A DNA stretch of 64,000 nucleotides from Bremerella cremea. GTDB taxonomy: Bacteria; Planctomycetota; Planctomycetia; Pirellulales; Pirellulaceae. The stretch's first letter is position 1, and each line of letters opens with the position of its first letter. This document shows positions 28,459-37,804 of this stretch, piece by piece. The notes beneath the pieces were generated by a model. It saw only the letters and a list, made by a program, of their open reading frames with translations, searched no databases and was not told the origin of the DNA. The translations under genes and the position numbers were made by a program. Location of the stretch: the NCBI RefSeq assembly GCF_003335505.1, contig NZ_QPEX01000046.1, positions 454,902-518,901 on the forward strand. Direction: 5' to 3'.

Positions 28459-28727
28459 ATCAAAGCGATTAAGCAAACCACGAACAACATTTTCAAAACG
28501 ACAATGAACGTGGTCGGAATTCGTACCCACAGGTGGTAGTTCACGGCAAAAAGATCCTGAAAACAACATCAAGGTGATCCTTTCCAGCCTAATCACCGGC
28601 GCGGAAAGCTCAACTGTTTGCGTTAACTCAAGTTCTATCAGCCGTTTCCGTAAACGACATGCCAGCCTATAATCTCCCTAACAGCCTGCTAATTGAATCG
28701 CCATCGCGGGAGTTGCCGAGGAAAATC

Positions 28728-29168
28728 ATGTCGGACACCTATAAAATTCTGATCGCCGACGACAATCAAGCGAACGTCGAGTTGCTGGAGGCCTTTCTGG
28801 CCAATATCGATTGCGATACCGAAATCGCGGTCAACGGCCAAGACACGCTCGACAAAGTGGCCAGTTTCAAGCCAGATTTAATCTTGCTTGATGTGATGAT
28901 GCCCAAATTGAGCGGTTTCGAGGTCTGCAAGCAGCTCAAAGCCGATCCGGCGACCAAGGGCATCATGATACTGATGGTTACCGCGCTGAACGAATTGGGA
29001 GATATCGAACGAGCCGTTTCCGCCGGTACGGACGACTTTCTCTCGAAACCGGTCAACCGGATCGAACTGACCAAACGGGTAGAAAATATGCTCCGTTTGA
29101 AGAATGTCGAGAACGAAAACGAACGTCTCCGCCAGTACATCGAGCAGATGGAAAACAGCCGGGCGTAA
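28728..29168 (+). CDS. Response regulator (CheY-like receiver with coiled-coil tail)
   Basis: A 146-residue stand-alone receiver protein. The acidic pocket residues are D11 and D12, the phospho-acceptor is D55 (LILLDVMMPK), and T85 and K107 (FLSKPVNR) complete the switch. A short coiled coil (about 118-144, ENENERLRQYIEQME) follows, suggesting dimer formation or partner binding rather than DNA binding. The start at 28728 has GAGGAAA upstream. No kinase gene is adjacent. Confidence 0.9.
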   Translation: MSDTYKILIADDNQANVELLEAFLANIDCDTEIAVNGQDTLDKVASFKPDLILLDVMMPKLSGFEVCKQLKADPATKGIMILMVTALNELGDIERAVSAGTDDFLSKPVNRIELTKRVENMLRLKNVENENERLRQYIEQMENSRA

Positions 29169-29201
29169 CTTTTTTTCTGGCTGGCCCGATCTTCCATGCC
29201 A

Positions 29202-29221
29202 CCCCCTCTCAGGAGAGGGGG
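29202..29221. terminator. Stem-loop after response regulator
   Basis: CCCCCTCT (29202-29209) pairs with AGAGGGGG (29214-29221) over a four-base loop. It follows the response regulator by 33 bases. There is no T-run, so terminator function is likely from position only. Confidence 0.45.
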
Positions 29222-29358
29222 CTCTTACCGGCAAGGTCGATTCAATACCTTGGGTTTCTGACCAGAATCTTGGGCCAAAGAACTCTTGCCTTGTTTCTCG
29301 CGCAGTTGAACGAGTATCCTAGAAGAGGTGCTTGTTTTGTCTTGGCGAGGAATGATCG

Positions 29359-31317
29359 ATGCCTTGGAATAACCGGCTTTGCCGAGTGATTGCTGTGGTC
29401 TGTCTGTTTTTAGGCAGCCCACTCGCCTTTTCGTTGGCCGACGCCCAGTCGTCTAAGCCAGATTCGCAACATATCGAAGCGTTGATCCAACAGTTGGGCA
29501 ACACCAACTTTCTAATCCGAGAACGGGCCCAAACCGACTTGGCCCGCATGGGCGTGACCGCGTTCGATCAGCTGTTTGGGGCCATGCGTGATGACGATCC
29601 AGAAGTCGCTCTGCGAGCCCAATATTTGATTCGCAGCGTCGAAATCGAATGGCCTCGGCCCGAGTTCTCGGAAGAGGTCAACGCATACTTAAATCGCTAC
29701 GGCAGTCTCAACCTAGACGACCGCCGCAGCCGGATTGGCGAGTTGGGTCGCATTCACTCGATCGACGCCCTGAGCGCCTTATGCCGCATCAGCCGCTACG
29801 ATATGTCCGAAGCAATCTCTAAGGAAGCTGCCCTAGCTGCGGCCATCCAGTTCCAAGGTGCGGAAGGGGAAGAAAAAGAAAAGGTCGTCCAAATCATCAA
29901 CGAGCGCATTGGCGACAGCCCTCGGACCGGCCCCAGTTGGTTGCAGATTTTCCGCCAAAGCTTAGATCAGCCAGAGGAAGCGATCCAAAAGTGGCAGCAA
30001 CAAGTCGAGAACGAGATCGATTTGTTCACCACACGTCCCACGCTTACCAGCCAGCAAACGGTGCTAGACCTGGTGCGTTGGCAGGTCGATCAATTGCGTT
30101 CCGAAGGGAAGCAAGAGCAAGCCCTCGACGCGATGCGGAACGTGATCCGGATTAGCACCAAGTTTACTGAAAACGAGTTGTTCAATCTGACGACCTGGTT
30201 TCTCGATCGTAAAGGGCCTGAGATTGTTACAGAATTAGCCGCCCTGCAAGCCGACAAGCACCCAGTTCCCGACGACAAGGTCATGGGCGGCCCCTTTGGC
30301 GATAACCCGTCTCTGCTATACCTGTTAGCGGAAGCGGAATTGGTGCAAGACCATATCGATTTGGCCAACAAGTATGCTGAAGCCGCGTTGGCCCTATATC
30401 CCGAGTCGGACGATAGCCACGAGAATATTGCTAGATCGCTGCAAGACCGAGGCTGCTATCGCTGGGCCCGCCGAGAATACCAGCATGTCATCGAAAACAA
30501 TGACATCGATGATCGTTTCGGAGTTATCGCCCGGTTGCAGTACGCCGAAATGGAGCATGATCACGGCGACTCGAAGCTTGCCATGGAGATCATGTGGCCC
30601 TGGGTGGAAGTCGCCGAAAAGAAAAAAACATCCAATCGTGATCCCTTTGGTGGACGAGATGTAGAGACGATTACCGACGGCGCGTTGGCTCGCGTTTACC
30701 TGTTTCGGGCCATCTACCGAGAGCAGCAAGGCAAATTCAAAGAGGCCCAGGCCGATCTGCTGACAGCCTTGAAGCACGACGAAGACGAAGCCGACGTGTT
30801 GATCGCTGCCTATCGTCTGGGCAAAAAAGATGAGATGTGGCAGACCAAAGCCAAAGAGCATATCGACCACACCCTTGCCTTTTACAAGCCATACATCGAC
30901 CGCTTTCAAGAGCAGTACGAGTTCTTCAAGAAGAATCGTCGTGGCGACGACGTGATGGGTGCCCAATCGAGCCAGATGGCACGTTACTGCAATCAGTATG
31001 CCTGGCTGGTCGGCAACACCTATGGCGATTTTGATCATGCGATCGCAGCCAGCCAACTTTCGCTCGCTCTTCAGCCCGGCAACGGAGCCTACCTCGACAC
31101 ACTCGCTCACTGCTACGAGGCCAAAGAGGATTGGGAACAAGCAATGCGCACCCAACGCCAAGCCGTCCAGCTGATGCCGCACTCTGGCATGGTGCGTCTG
31201 AAGTACTTTGAACTGGTCGATCAGTGCAAAAAACACAAGATTGAAGTCCATCCGCTGGAACTTCCGGCGAGCCCTGACACTCATTTCCCTGATTTTGTGG
31301 AAGACGGGAAGCAGTGA
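29359..31317 (+). CDS. Secreted HEAT/TPR-repeat protein
   Basis: A 652-residue exported protein with a signal peptide (about residues 1-29, RVIAVVCLFLGSPLAFSLAD). A HEAT-like pair (about 33-95, IQQLGNTNFLIRERAQTDLA and MRDDDPEVALRAQYLI) is of the kind seen in many planctomycete envelope proteins. The C-terminal half has several TPR-like units (YAEAALALYPESDD, EQQGKFKEAQADLLTALKHD, DTLAHCYEAKEDWEQAMRTQ), so it is probably a protein-protein scaffold. A GAGGA precedes the ATG. Its stop overlaps the next start (GTGA), giving translational coupling with the DUF2752 gene. Confidence 0.85.
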   Translation: MPWNNRLCRVIAVVCLFLGSPLAFSLADAQSSKPDSQHIEALIQQLGNTNFLIRERAQTDLARMGVTAFDQLFGAMRDDDPEVALRAQYLIRSVEIEWPRPEFSEEVNAYLNRYGSLNLDDRRSRIGELGRIHSIDALSALCRISRYDMSEAISKEAALAAAIQFQGAEGEEKEKVVQIINERIGDSPRTGPSWLQIFRQSLDQPEEAIQKWQQQVENEIDLFTTRPTLTSQQTVLDLVRWQVDQLRSEGKQEQALDAMRNVIRISTKFTENELFNLTTWFLDRKGPEIVTELAALQADKHPVPDDKVMGGPFGDNPSLLYLLAEAELVQDHIDLANKYAEAALALYPESDDSHENIARSLQDRGCYRWARREYQHVIENNDIDDRFGVIARLQYAEMEHDHGDSKLAMEIMWPWVEVAEKKKTSNRDPFGGRDVETITDGALARVYLFRAIYREQQGKFKEAQADLLTALKHDEDEADVLIAAYRLGKKDEMWQTKAKEHIDHTLAFYKPYIDRFQEQYEFFKKNRRGDDVMGAQSSQMARYCNQYAWLVGNTYGDFDHAIAASQLSLALQPGNGAYLDTLAHCYEAKEDWEQAMRTQRQAVQLMPHSGMVRLKYFELVDQCKKHKIEVHPLELPASPDTHFPDFVEDGKQ

Positions 31318-31769
31318 GTTCCTCGTTAGTAACGCCCCTGCCTGCAGAACCGCTGCGGCAGAAGTCGTTGTTTCATGTATTGATGCTGGCTGTTGCTGTG
31401 CCGGCGCTGATCCTCTCGTTTGTCTTGTATAACGAGGGGCCTGCCAACGTGATGATCCCTTGGCTTGAAATTCCTTTGCCACCAACTTGCGGCCTGCAAA
31501 AAACCTTCGGGCTCGATTGCCCTGGCTGCGGACTAACGCGCAGCTTCATTGCCTTGGCTCATGGCGATCTGACCGCCTCGCTGGCCTTTAACCCTGGCGG
31601 GATCTTAGTTTTCGGTTTGGTCCTGTTTCAAATTCCTTACCGTGTAGCGCAGCTGCTACGCATTCATTTCGGGCATCACACGTGGGATTTGACGACTGCT
31701 TCCCTTTGGTTTTGGTCCGTGATTGGTGTCGTGCTGCTGGTGCAGTGGGTCACGAGAATGGTCCTCTGA
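31314..31769 (+). CDS. DUF2752 membrane protein
   Basis: A 151-residue protein with three predicted membrane helices and the defining DUF2752 motif CPGCGLTRSF in the first loop after residue 60. A further cysteine lies in PTCGLQKTFG. It starts with GTG inside the stop codon of the upstream HEAT/TPR gene. The family has no settled function; paired cysteines at the membrane face hint at a metal or redox role, which is an inference. Confidence 0.88.
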   Translation: MSSSLVTPLPAEPLRQKSLFHVLMLAVAVPALILSFVLYNEGPANVMIPWLEIPLPPTCGLQKTFGLDCPGCGLTRSFIALAHGDLTASLAFNPGGILVFGLVLFQIPYRVAQLLRIHFGHHTWDLTTASLWFWSVIGVVLLVQWVTRMVL

Positions 31770-31892
31770 CGTCCGCACGTCCTTCCGCTTCCTCGTTCGT
31801 TGAGACCAACTTCCGCCAACGCTAGTCTCAGCATTCGTGGGATCAAGTTTAGGCGACCTGGGCAGCCTTCGATAACCTTGAAAGAAAGCAAC

Positions 31893-32693
31893 ATGGATCA
31901 CACGCTCGCCATTGGCGACACCCAGTTTTTTGTCCGTACCGCAGGATCAGGGAGTCCGCTTCTGCTGGTGCATGGGTTTCCTTTGGATCATCACATGTGG
32001 GATGCGATTCTCCCCACACTGGCCGAAAACCACTTTGTGATCGCGCCCGATCTGCGTGGCTTTGGCCAATCGGACGGCTATGTGGAAATCGCCCCGATGG
32101 AGATGTTCGCCGACGATTTAGTAGCCATTTTAAATACCCTCAAAATCACCGAGCCGGTCACTTATTGCGGGTTAAGTATGGGAGGCTACATCGGCTGGCA
32201 AATGTGGCGCAGGCATCCAGAACGCCTGGCACGTTTGATTCAACTCGATACGCGGGCCGCCGCCGATAGCGAGATTCAGGCCCGTGCCCGTGGCGTGAAC
32301 GCCCAGCAAACTCTAGCCAACGGCATGGGCGATGTTCCGGACAACATGTTGCCCAAGCTGCTGAGCGACGCGACCAGAACCGATCAGCCGAAAGTGGTCG
32401 CGTTGCTGCGAGAAATGATTTTACGGCAAGATCCTCGTGCCGCAGCCGCCGCCCAGCGAGGCATGGCCCAGCGACCTGACGTAACGAGCTGGCTCCCTGA
32501 GATTTCGCTTCCCACGTTGGTTGTTTGTGGCAGCGAAGATAGCATCAGCCCACCCGATGAAATGCAAGCGTTCGCCGCCCAGATTCCCACCGCACAATTC
32601 GTCGAAATCCCCCACGCGGGACATCTGGCCCCCCTAGAAAATCCCACCGCCACCAGCACAGCGATTGCTTCTTTTTGCCGTGATGCTGGCTAA
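31893..32693 (+). CDS. Alpha/beta hydrolase
   Basis: A 266-residue alpha/beta-fold hydrolase. The oxyanion motif is VHGFPLDHHMW, the nucleophile elbow GLSMGG places the serine at S95, the acid lies in VVCGSEDSISPP, and the histidine in IPHAGHLAPLENP. A cap domain lies between about 120 and 195. The protein is close in style to esterases and 3-oxoadipate enol-lactonase-like enzymes; the substrate is unknown. The start at 31893 has GAAAGAAAG upstream. Confidence 0.9.
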   Translation: MDHTLAIGDTQFFVRTAGSGSPLLLVHGFPLDHHMWDAILPTLAENHFVIAPDLRGFGQSDGYVEIAPMEMFADDLVAILNTLKITEPVTYCGLSMGGYIGWQMWRRHPERLARLIQLDTRAAADSEIQARARGVNAQQTLANGMGDVPDNMLPKLLSDATRTDQPKVVALLREMILRQDPRAAAAAQRGMAQRPDVTSWLPEISLPTLVVCGSEDSISPPDEMQAFAAQIPTAQFVEIPHAGHLAPLENPTATSTAIASFCRDAG

Positions 32694-32760
32694 AACCAGT
32701 CCCGTAAAACGTAGGTCAGACACATTTTTTCTGCCTACGCTTCTCACTACGCCCCCGTTT

Positions 32761-33303
32761 TTAACCGGGCAGGCGGAAGTAGGTTTCGGTTTTTACGATA
32801 GCGTTGTCGTCGGGGAAGGTATGGAACGCTTGAATAAAGACACTGCGGTTGCGAGTTTCGGCGTTCATGTAGCTGACGGCGCCCATGTTCATGCGCCCGC
32901 TAGAATCGAATTCATGCACCAAGCCAACCTTGCGATCGTCGTTGCAAAGCTCGCGCTGGCACATCCGGAACAGCTTGTTCGAGACCGCCTCTAGCTGAAA
33001 GGTCGTCTGATAGCGAATGCCGCCGTGGCATTCAAACTGATCGCAGCGTCGTCCTTTGATCTGATAGGCCATGATGCGTCGCTTAGTCGGCAGCGACTGA
33101 TGGGCCGACGTGCAGACCTCTGTCAACGTGAGCCCCTCGTGCCGCCACGTCAGCACGTGGCCGCAGTTGGTGATATCCATCTTCAGAGTATACCCTCCCC
33201 GCTCGACTGTTCGCGATTGAAAGGTATCGAACAGCTCTGGGTGCAGCGGCCTTGTGTAAAGCTGAAAGGCCAGCTCGGCAACTCTTGGACGAATGGATAG
33301 CAA
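32761..33303 (-). CDS. DUF2617-like protein
   Basis: A 180-residue soluble protein that begins with TTG; a strong AGAAGGAG seven bases upstream decides this start. The beginning MLSIRPRVAELAFQLYTRPL and the Cys/His-containing middle (RCDQFECHGGIRYQ, FRMCQRELCND) resemble DUF2617, a family in planctomycetes and actinobacteria without known function. The naming is from memory of the family pattern. It is a single-gene unit, convergent with the hydrolase. Confidence 0.75.
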   Translation of the reverse strand: MLSIRPRVAELAFQLYTRPLHPELFDTFQSRTVERGGYTLKMDITNCGHVLTWRHEGLTLTEVCTSAHQSLPTKRRIMAYQIKGRRCDQFECHGGIRYQTTFQLEAVSNKLFRMCQRELCNDDRKVGLVHEFDSSGRMNMGAVSYMNAETRNRSVFIQAFHTFPDDNAIVKTETYFRLPG

Positions 33304-33779
33304 CGAGAACTCCTTCTAAAAACAAGTCGATCGAGATCCTCCTGATCTCGACGGTCGTTAGCCAGCGCTGCGGGAGGGGAACCCCCTTAAGTTTACTTCG
33401 CTTGGCCGACCTTGATTATAAACGGGTCGCAAATTCCCGAGGAATACTGTTTTTCGCGATGCCCGAAATTGATTATTTACCGCACGTTTTTTTTCGCAAG
33501 GACTTGACTTTACACAATCGGCTGGCGCCCCAGGCCAAGTCTTCGCAAAACGGGGATCCCAGTTTGCGCGATTCTTGCCCCTAGGGAAATGTCAAGTTTT
33601 TTGCGGCCCGGATCGATGCCAGCTTGCTATCGGAACAACGTTTTTCAACTTAGAATAAAGGTTTCGTCGTTTTCCCAGATTTTAGTGTGCCGCCCCTCAT
33701 CTGACGCGGCTCTCCGCGCCCCGGGCAGCGAACAGCATTGGGCTTGGCACACAACCTAACGCGGCTCTTCGATTCAACT
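33304..33779. other. Non-coding gap upstream of glnE (476 nt)
   Basis: This divergent gap holds the promoters of the DUF2617 and glnE genes. A TTGACT hexamer is present near 33503 without a matching -10 box, and a TTAGAATAAAG stretch lies near 33652. No gene or repeat-family member was found. Confidence 0.4.
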
Positions 33780-36700
33780 ATGACCGTATCTGATTTCACG
33801 AAGCTTGCCGAGAACTCTTCCGCAGCAAGCGAGTGGCTAGCTCATCTAAAAATTGTCGACACGGCGCGCGGCCGTGAAAACTTGAACAGTTTCGCCCGCT
33901 TGAACTTGCCGCATGATTTGCAATCGTTCCTGTGCGGCAAACTGGCCGAGGCGTTGCCTAGCTGCAGCGACCCGGACATGGCATTGAACAATCTCGAGCG
34001 TCTGTTCTCTCGCAGTCGCAGCCCCTTGAGCCTGGCCGCGATGTTTGAACGCGATGCCACTTCGCTCAATACGCTCGTTCGCATCTTCTGTACAAGCCAA
34101 AGCCTCAGCGATCAAATCATCACCGATCCTGAAAGCTTCGAGCTGGTCCGCATCACCGACGGACAACCGGCCGCGCGGCAGTACCTGGTCGACGAAATTG
34201 TCGCCGAGGTAAAATTGCTGAACGAAGAACAAGCGATCATGAAGGCGCTGCGTCGCTACAAACGCCGTGAAACCTTGCGTATCGCGTATGGCGATTTAAT
34301 CTGCAACCAAAGTATCGAAACGGTCACTCGCCAGATTTCGTTCCTGGCCGACGCGTTGATCGAAGCTGCCGTCCAGGCGGCGGGCAAACTGGTCTCTCTT
34401 CGCTTCGGCAAGCCAACCGGTCGCAATAGCCGCAACGGCCGCCCCCATCCACCTCGCTTTTCGGTTTTGGCATTGGGCAAGCTGGGCGGGTCTGAATTGA
34501 ACTATTCGAGCGACATCGACCTGTTGTTCCTTTACGATGGCGATGGCAACACCGACGGCGAAAAGTCGATCACCAACAAGGAATACTTCGAGCGTGTCGG
34601 TCAGCGTCTGATGAAGCTCCTCACCGAGCCAACCGAACTGGGCACACCCTATCGCATCGACATGCGATTACGCCCGGAAGGCAGCCACGGCCCCCTGATC
34701 AACAACCTGGAAGGGGCGCTGCATTATTACGACATCATGGGGCGCACCTGGGAACGCCAGGCCTTTGTCAAAGCACGCACTTGCGCCGGCGATACGTCGC
34801 TCGGGGAAGAGTTCCTACAGAAGTTGGAACCGTGGATCTACCAACGTTATTTAAGCCGCGCCGATATCACCGGCATCAAGGCCCTCAAACGCCGCATTGA
34901 AAAACGTGCCACCGCCGCCGGGGCAGCCGATGCCAATGTCAAAACGGGACACGGCGGGATTCGCGATATTGAATTCGTGATTCAGTTCCTGCAGCTTCTC
35001 AACGGAGGCGATCTTCCCCAAATCCGTACCCCAAACACGCTGGAAGGGATTCGCACCCTGGAAGAAGTCGGCTGCCTGACGCTGCAAGAACGGACGATCC
35101 TGAAAGACAACTACAGCTTCCTCCGCAAGCTCGAGCATCGTTTGCAAATCATGTTCGATCTGCAAACCCACTCTCTGCCTGCCGACCCGCACGAACGCAA
35201 CAAGCTGGCACTGCGGATGGGCTACATCGATAGCCCGGAGGCCTCTGCTCTCGATCAATTTCAGGCCGACTTCGCCGAGAAGACCGAGATCAATCGCAAG
35301 ATTCTCGATCACCTGCTGCACGACGCGTTTCCCGACGAAGAAGTCACCGCACCATCGGTCGATCTGGTGCTCGACCCAGAACCGACCGCCGACTCGATCG
35401 ACGAAGTTCTTTCTGACTTCGGTTTTCACGATCCGAAAGCGGCCTACGAAAACCTGATGGCGCTGACGAGGGAACGGGTTCGTTTCTTATCGACACGGCG
35501 TTGTCGACACTTTCTCGCGGCGATCGCCCCGCAACTGCTCGAAGCGATTTCGCAAACGCCTGACCCCGACTCAACGCTGGTCAACCTTTCTCAGGTCAGC
35601 GATTCGTTGGGGGGTAAAGAAGTGCTGTGGGAGTTGTTCAGCGCCAACCCGGCCACGCTGCATTTGTACGTTCGCTTGTGTGCTGGCAGCCCGTATCTTT
35701 CCAACGTGCTGATCAGCAACCCTGGCATGATCGACGAACTGATGGACTCGCTCATGCTCTCGCGTCTCCCCAGTCGGCGTTCGCTTGAAGAGATGCTGCT
35801 GGAACTGTGCCGAGGGGCAGAAGACATCATGCCAATCCTGCACAGCTTCAAAAACCTGATGCACTTGCGCGTTGGCGTGCTGGATATCCTTGGGCGAAAA
35901 GATCTTGGCGGGCGTCTGCAAACGCTGTCCGACGTGGCAGAAGTTTGCTTGCATCAGATTGTCTTTCGCGAATACCGCCAATTGTTGGCCCGCTTCGGCG
36001 AGCCTCGCCTAGCCAACGGCAAGCCTTGCGATCTGATCATTCTCGGGCTCGGCAAAATCGGTGGGGCCGAGCCGAATTATCATAGCGACCTCGACATTAT
36101 CTTCGTTTACGAAGGGGACGGGCACACGGTGCTGGATGCACGCAGCCGGGGCGGTAGCAGCACCACGAACCAACATTTCTTCGGTCAGCTTGGCCAACGC
36201 ATCATCAAAAGCGTCAACGAACTGGGGCCTTATGGCCGGCTGTACGAACTCGATCCTCGTTTGCGTCCCACCGGCAAAAGCGGACCGATGGCGGTGACAT
36301 TGGAAGATCTTTACAACTACCACGCCAAAGGTCAGGGGGAACTTTGGGAACGCCAAGCGCTGACCAAAGCCCGTCCGATCTTCGGTTCCTCTGATGGGTG
36401 CGAAGCAGCCACGCAGACCATACGTGCCGCGATTACATGCCACCCTTGGCAACCAGCCGACGCCGACGAAATTCGCAAGATGCGTGTCCGGATGGAAGAG
36501 ACCGCCTCGAAGAACAACATCAAACGAGGCCCTGGCGGCACGGTTGATATCGAGTTCGTCGTGCAGATGCTGCAAATGAAACACCTGGCCGAAAGTCCTG
36601 AGATTTTAGTCCCCAACACGCTCGACGGTCTCAAGCTGTTGTACGAAAAAGGGTACCTGGGCAAGGAAGATCACGATCACTTTGTCAAAGCGTACGAGTT

Positions 36701-36908
36701 CCTCCGCATGGTGGAAGCACGCTTACGCTTGATGAACACATCGGCCCGGCACGACCTTCCCGAAGAACGCCTGGAAGTCGCCAAACTAGCCTACCTGCTG
36801 GACTACGCCGACCCAGCCACACTGCTAAAAGAGTGCCGCCAAATGACCCGCGACACCCGCCGCCGCTTCGACCAAATCTTCGCCGCGGCAGGGGCAGGCA
36901 CCGCTTAA
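33780..36908 (+). CDS. glnE: Glutamine synthetase adenylyltransferase/deadenylylase GlnE
   Basis: Two-headed enzyme that adenylylates and deadenylylates glutamine synthetase under PII control. The N-terminal nucleotidyltransferase site is LGKLGGSELNYSSDIDLLF (about residues 228-246); the C-terminal one is LGKIGGAEPNYHSDLDIIFV (about 755). Both have the catalytic acidic pair. The family motifs LRPEGSHGPLINNLEG, GHGGIRDIEF and, in the second half, LRPTGKSGPM and GPGGTVDIEF are present. Length is 1042 residues with ATG at 33780; a TTG at 33738 would add 14. A PII gene lies 0.9 kb downstream on the other strand. Confidence 0.95.
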   Translation: MTVSDFTKLAENSSAASEWLAHLKIVDTARGRENLNSFARLNLPHDLQSFLCGKLAEALPSCSDPDMALNNLERLFSRSRSPLSLAAMFERDATSLNTLVRIFCTSQSLSDQIITDPESFELVRITDGQPAARQYLVDEIVAEVKLLNEEQAIMKALRRYKRRETLRIAYGDLICNQSIETVTRQISFLADALIEAAVQAAGKLVSLRFGKPTGRNSRNGRPHPPRFSVLALGKLGGSELNYSSDIDLLFLYDGDGNTDGEKSITNKEYFERVGQRLMKLLTEPTELGTPYRIDMRLRPEGSHGPLINNLEGALHYYDIMGRTWERQAFVKARTCAGDTSLGEEFLQKLEPWIYQRYLSRADITGIKALKRRIEKRATAAGAADANVKTGHGGIRDIEFVIQFLQLLNGGDLPQIRTPNTLEGIRTLEEVGCLTLQERTILKDNYSFLRKLEHRLQIMFDLQTHSLPADPHERNKLALRMGYIDSPEASALDQFQADFAEKTEINRKILDHLLHDAFPDEEVTAPSVDLVLDPEPTADSIDEVLSDFGFHDPKAAYENLMALTRERVRFLSTRRCRHFLAAIAPQLLEAISQTPDPDSTLVNLSQVSDSLGGKEVLWELFSANPATLHLYVRLCAGSPYLSNVLISNPGMIDELMDSLMLSRLPSRRSLEEMLLELCRGAEDIMPILHSFKNLMHLRVGVLDILGRKDLGGRLQTLSDVAEVCLHQIVFREYRQLLARFGEPRLANGKPCDLIILGLGKIGGAEPNYHSDLDIIFVYEGDGHTVLDARSRGGSSTTNQHFFGQLGQRIIKSVNELGPYGRLYELDPRLRPTGKSGPMAVTLEDLYNYHAKGQGELWERQALTKARPIFGSSDGCEAATQTIRAAITCHPWQPADADEIRKMRVRMEETASKNNIKRGPGGTVDIEFVVQMLQMKHLAESPEILVPNTLDGLKLLYEKGYLGKEDHDHFVKAYEFLRMVEARLRLMNTSARHDLPEERLEVAKLAYLLDYADPATLLKECRQMTRDTRRRFDQIFAAAGAGTA

Positions 36909-36943
36909 CCCGCCCAGTTCTATCGCCAAATCTCAAAAAGATA

Positions 36944-36976
36944 GGTGGCATGCTCTCGTCTGCGTGAGGATGGCAC
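36944..36976. repeat. REP-like palindrome, half copy
   Basis: A single arm of the dispersed palindrome (GGTGGCATGCTC, loop, GAGGATGGCAC) follows glnE by 35 bases. One base in the right stem is changed compared with the full copies. Confidence 0.6.
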
Positions 36977-37043
36977 TGCTAAGTTAGATCGTCACGCCCC
37001 TGGGCTTAGCCAACACTCAATGAATGCTTGTGGTTAGCAAAGG

Positions 37044-37730
37044 TTACCGCCCTCTATCCAGCGGCGGAGGAACGTAACGTTCTTGTTGGGCTCGCGGGGC
37101 GATCATGCCGGGGCGGGATGGACCTCGGTAGAGTTGTTGTTCGGTTCGCTCGGTCGGGCTCAGCCGATTGCGCTCAAGCAGATTGCGCGTTGTCTTTTGG
37201 TTGCCCAGAATCGGAACATCGATGTTACGAAGCGGGTTACTGGATGGAAGCACGTTGCCGGCGGCGTCGGTAATCGAGGCGTCTCGTTTCTGCGGCAAAA
37301 TCGGCAGCTTGCCCGCTACGTCGTACCCTTGATTGATCATCGCCCGTTCAACCGGGTTTAGCGACATCCGGTTCGTGCCTCGCAGCGGGTCGTAAACCTG
37401 GCGGGCTGGTTGGTCCCATTGCCGAATATTGCCAATCGAATTGTTGTCGCCCGATCGAATCAACTGTTGCTCTAACTTCTCTTCGGTGCTCAGAGAGATT
37501 ACTTGACGCGGCTTGACGGTTCGCTGGGTGCGACCATCGTAAAGCGTGTTGAACGAGAACGGTTTACGCGGCGCCATCAAAGGAATTGGGCTTTTCTTAG
37601 GAACCTCGACGACCGGTTCTTTGGGAATCGCATACAAGCTGGGATCGGCTCCCCAACCATAAGACGTGGCGTGCGTTACCAGCAACAGAAACAGTAAAAA
37701 TGCCAACAGGGCAATAAGCAGGTGTCGCAT
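37044..37730 (-). CDS. Secreted or anchored proline-rich hypothetical protein
   Basis: Predicted 228-residue protein with a strong N-terminal hydrophobic segment (MRHLLIALLAFLLFLLLVTH) that serves as signal peptide or anchor. The rest is polar, rich in Pro, Arg and Asn, without an evident fold. Repeated short patterns (LSTEEKLEQQL, LSPTERTEQQLYRG) suggest an internal duplication. GGAG eight bases upstream favours ATG at 37730; an adjacent GTG at 37733 is possible. Function unknown. Confidence 0.65.
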   Translation of the reverse strand: MRHLLIALLAFLLFLLLVTHATSYGWGADPSLYAIPKEPVVEVPKKSPIPLMAPRKPFSFNTLYDGRTQRTVKPRQVISLSTEEKLEQQLIRSGDNNSIGNIRQWDQPARQVYDPLRGTNRMSLNPVERAMINQGYDVAGKLPILPQKRDASITDAAGNVLPSSNPLRNIDVPILGNQKTTRNLLERNRLSPTERTEQQLYRGPSRPGMIAPRAQQERYVPPPLDRGR

Positions 37731-37804
37731 CACAATGGCTCCTTATGCTTAGTGCGGTTCAAAACCTTGGCGTCTGCCGCGACCGCAATCACCTAATCAG
37801 ATGG

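Noticed and set aside
30394..31485. A 363-codon minus-strand frame opposite the HEAT/TPR gene
   Set aside because: Antisense to a gene with signal peptide and TPR units; no ribosome site or family signal.
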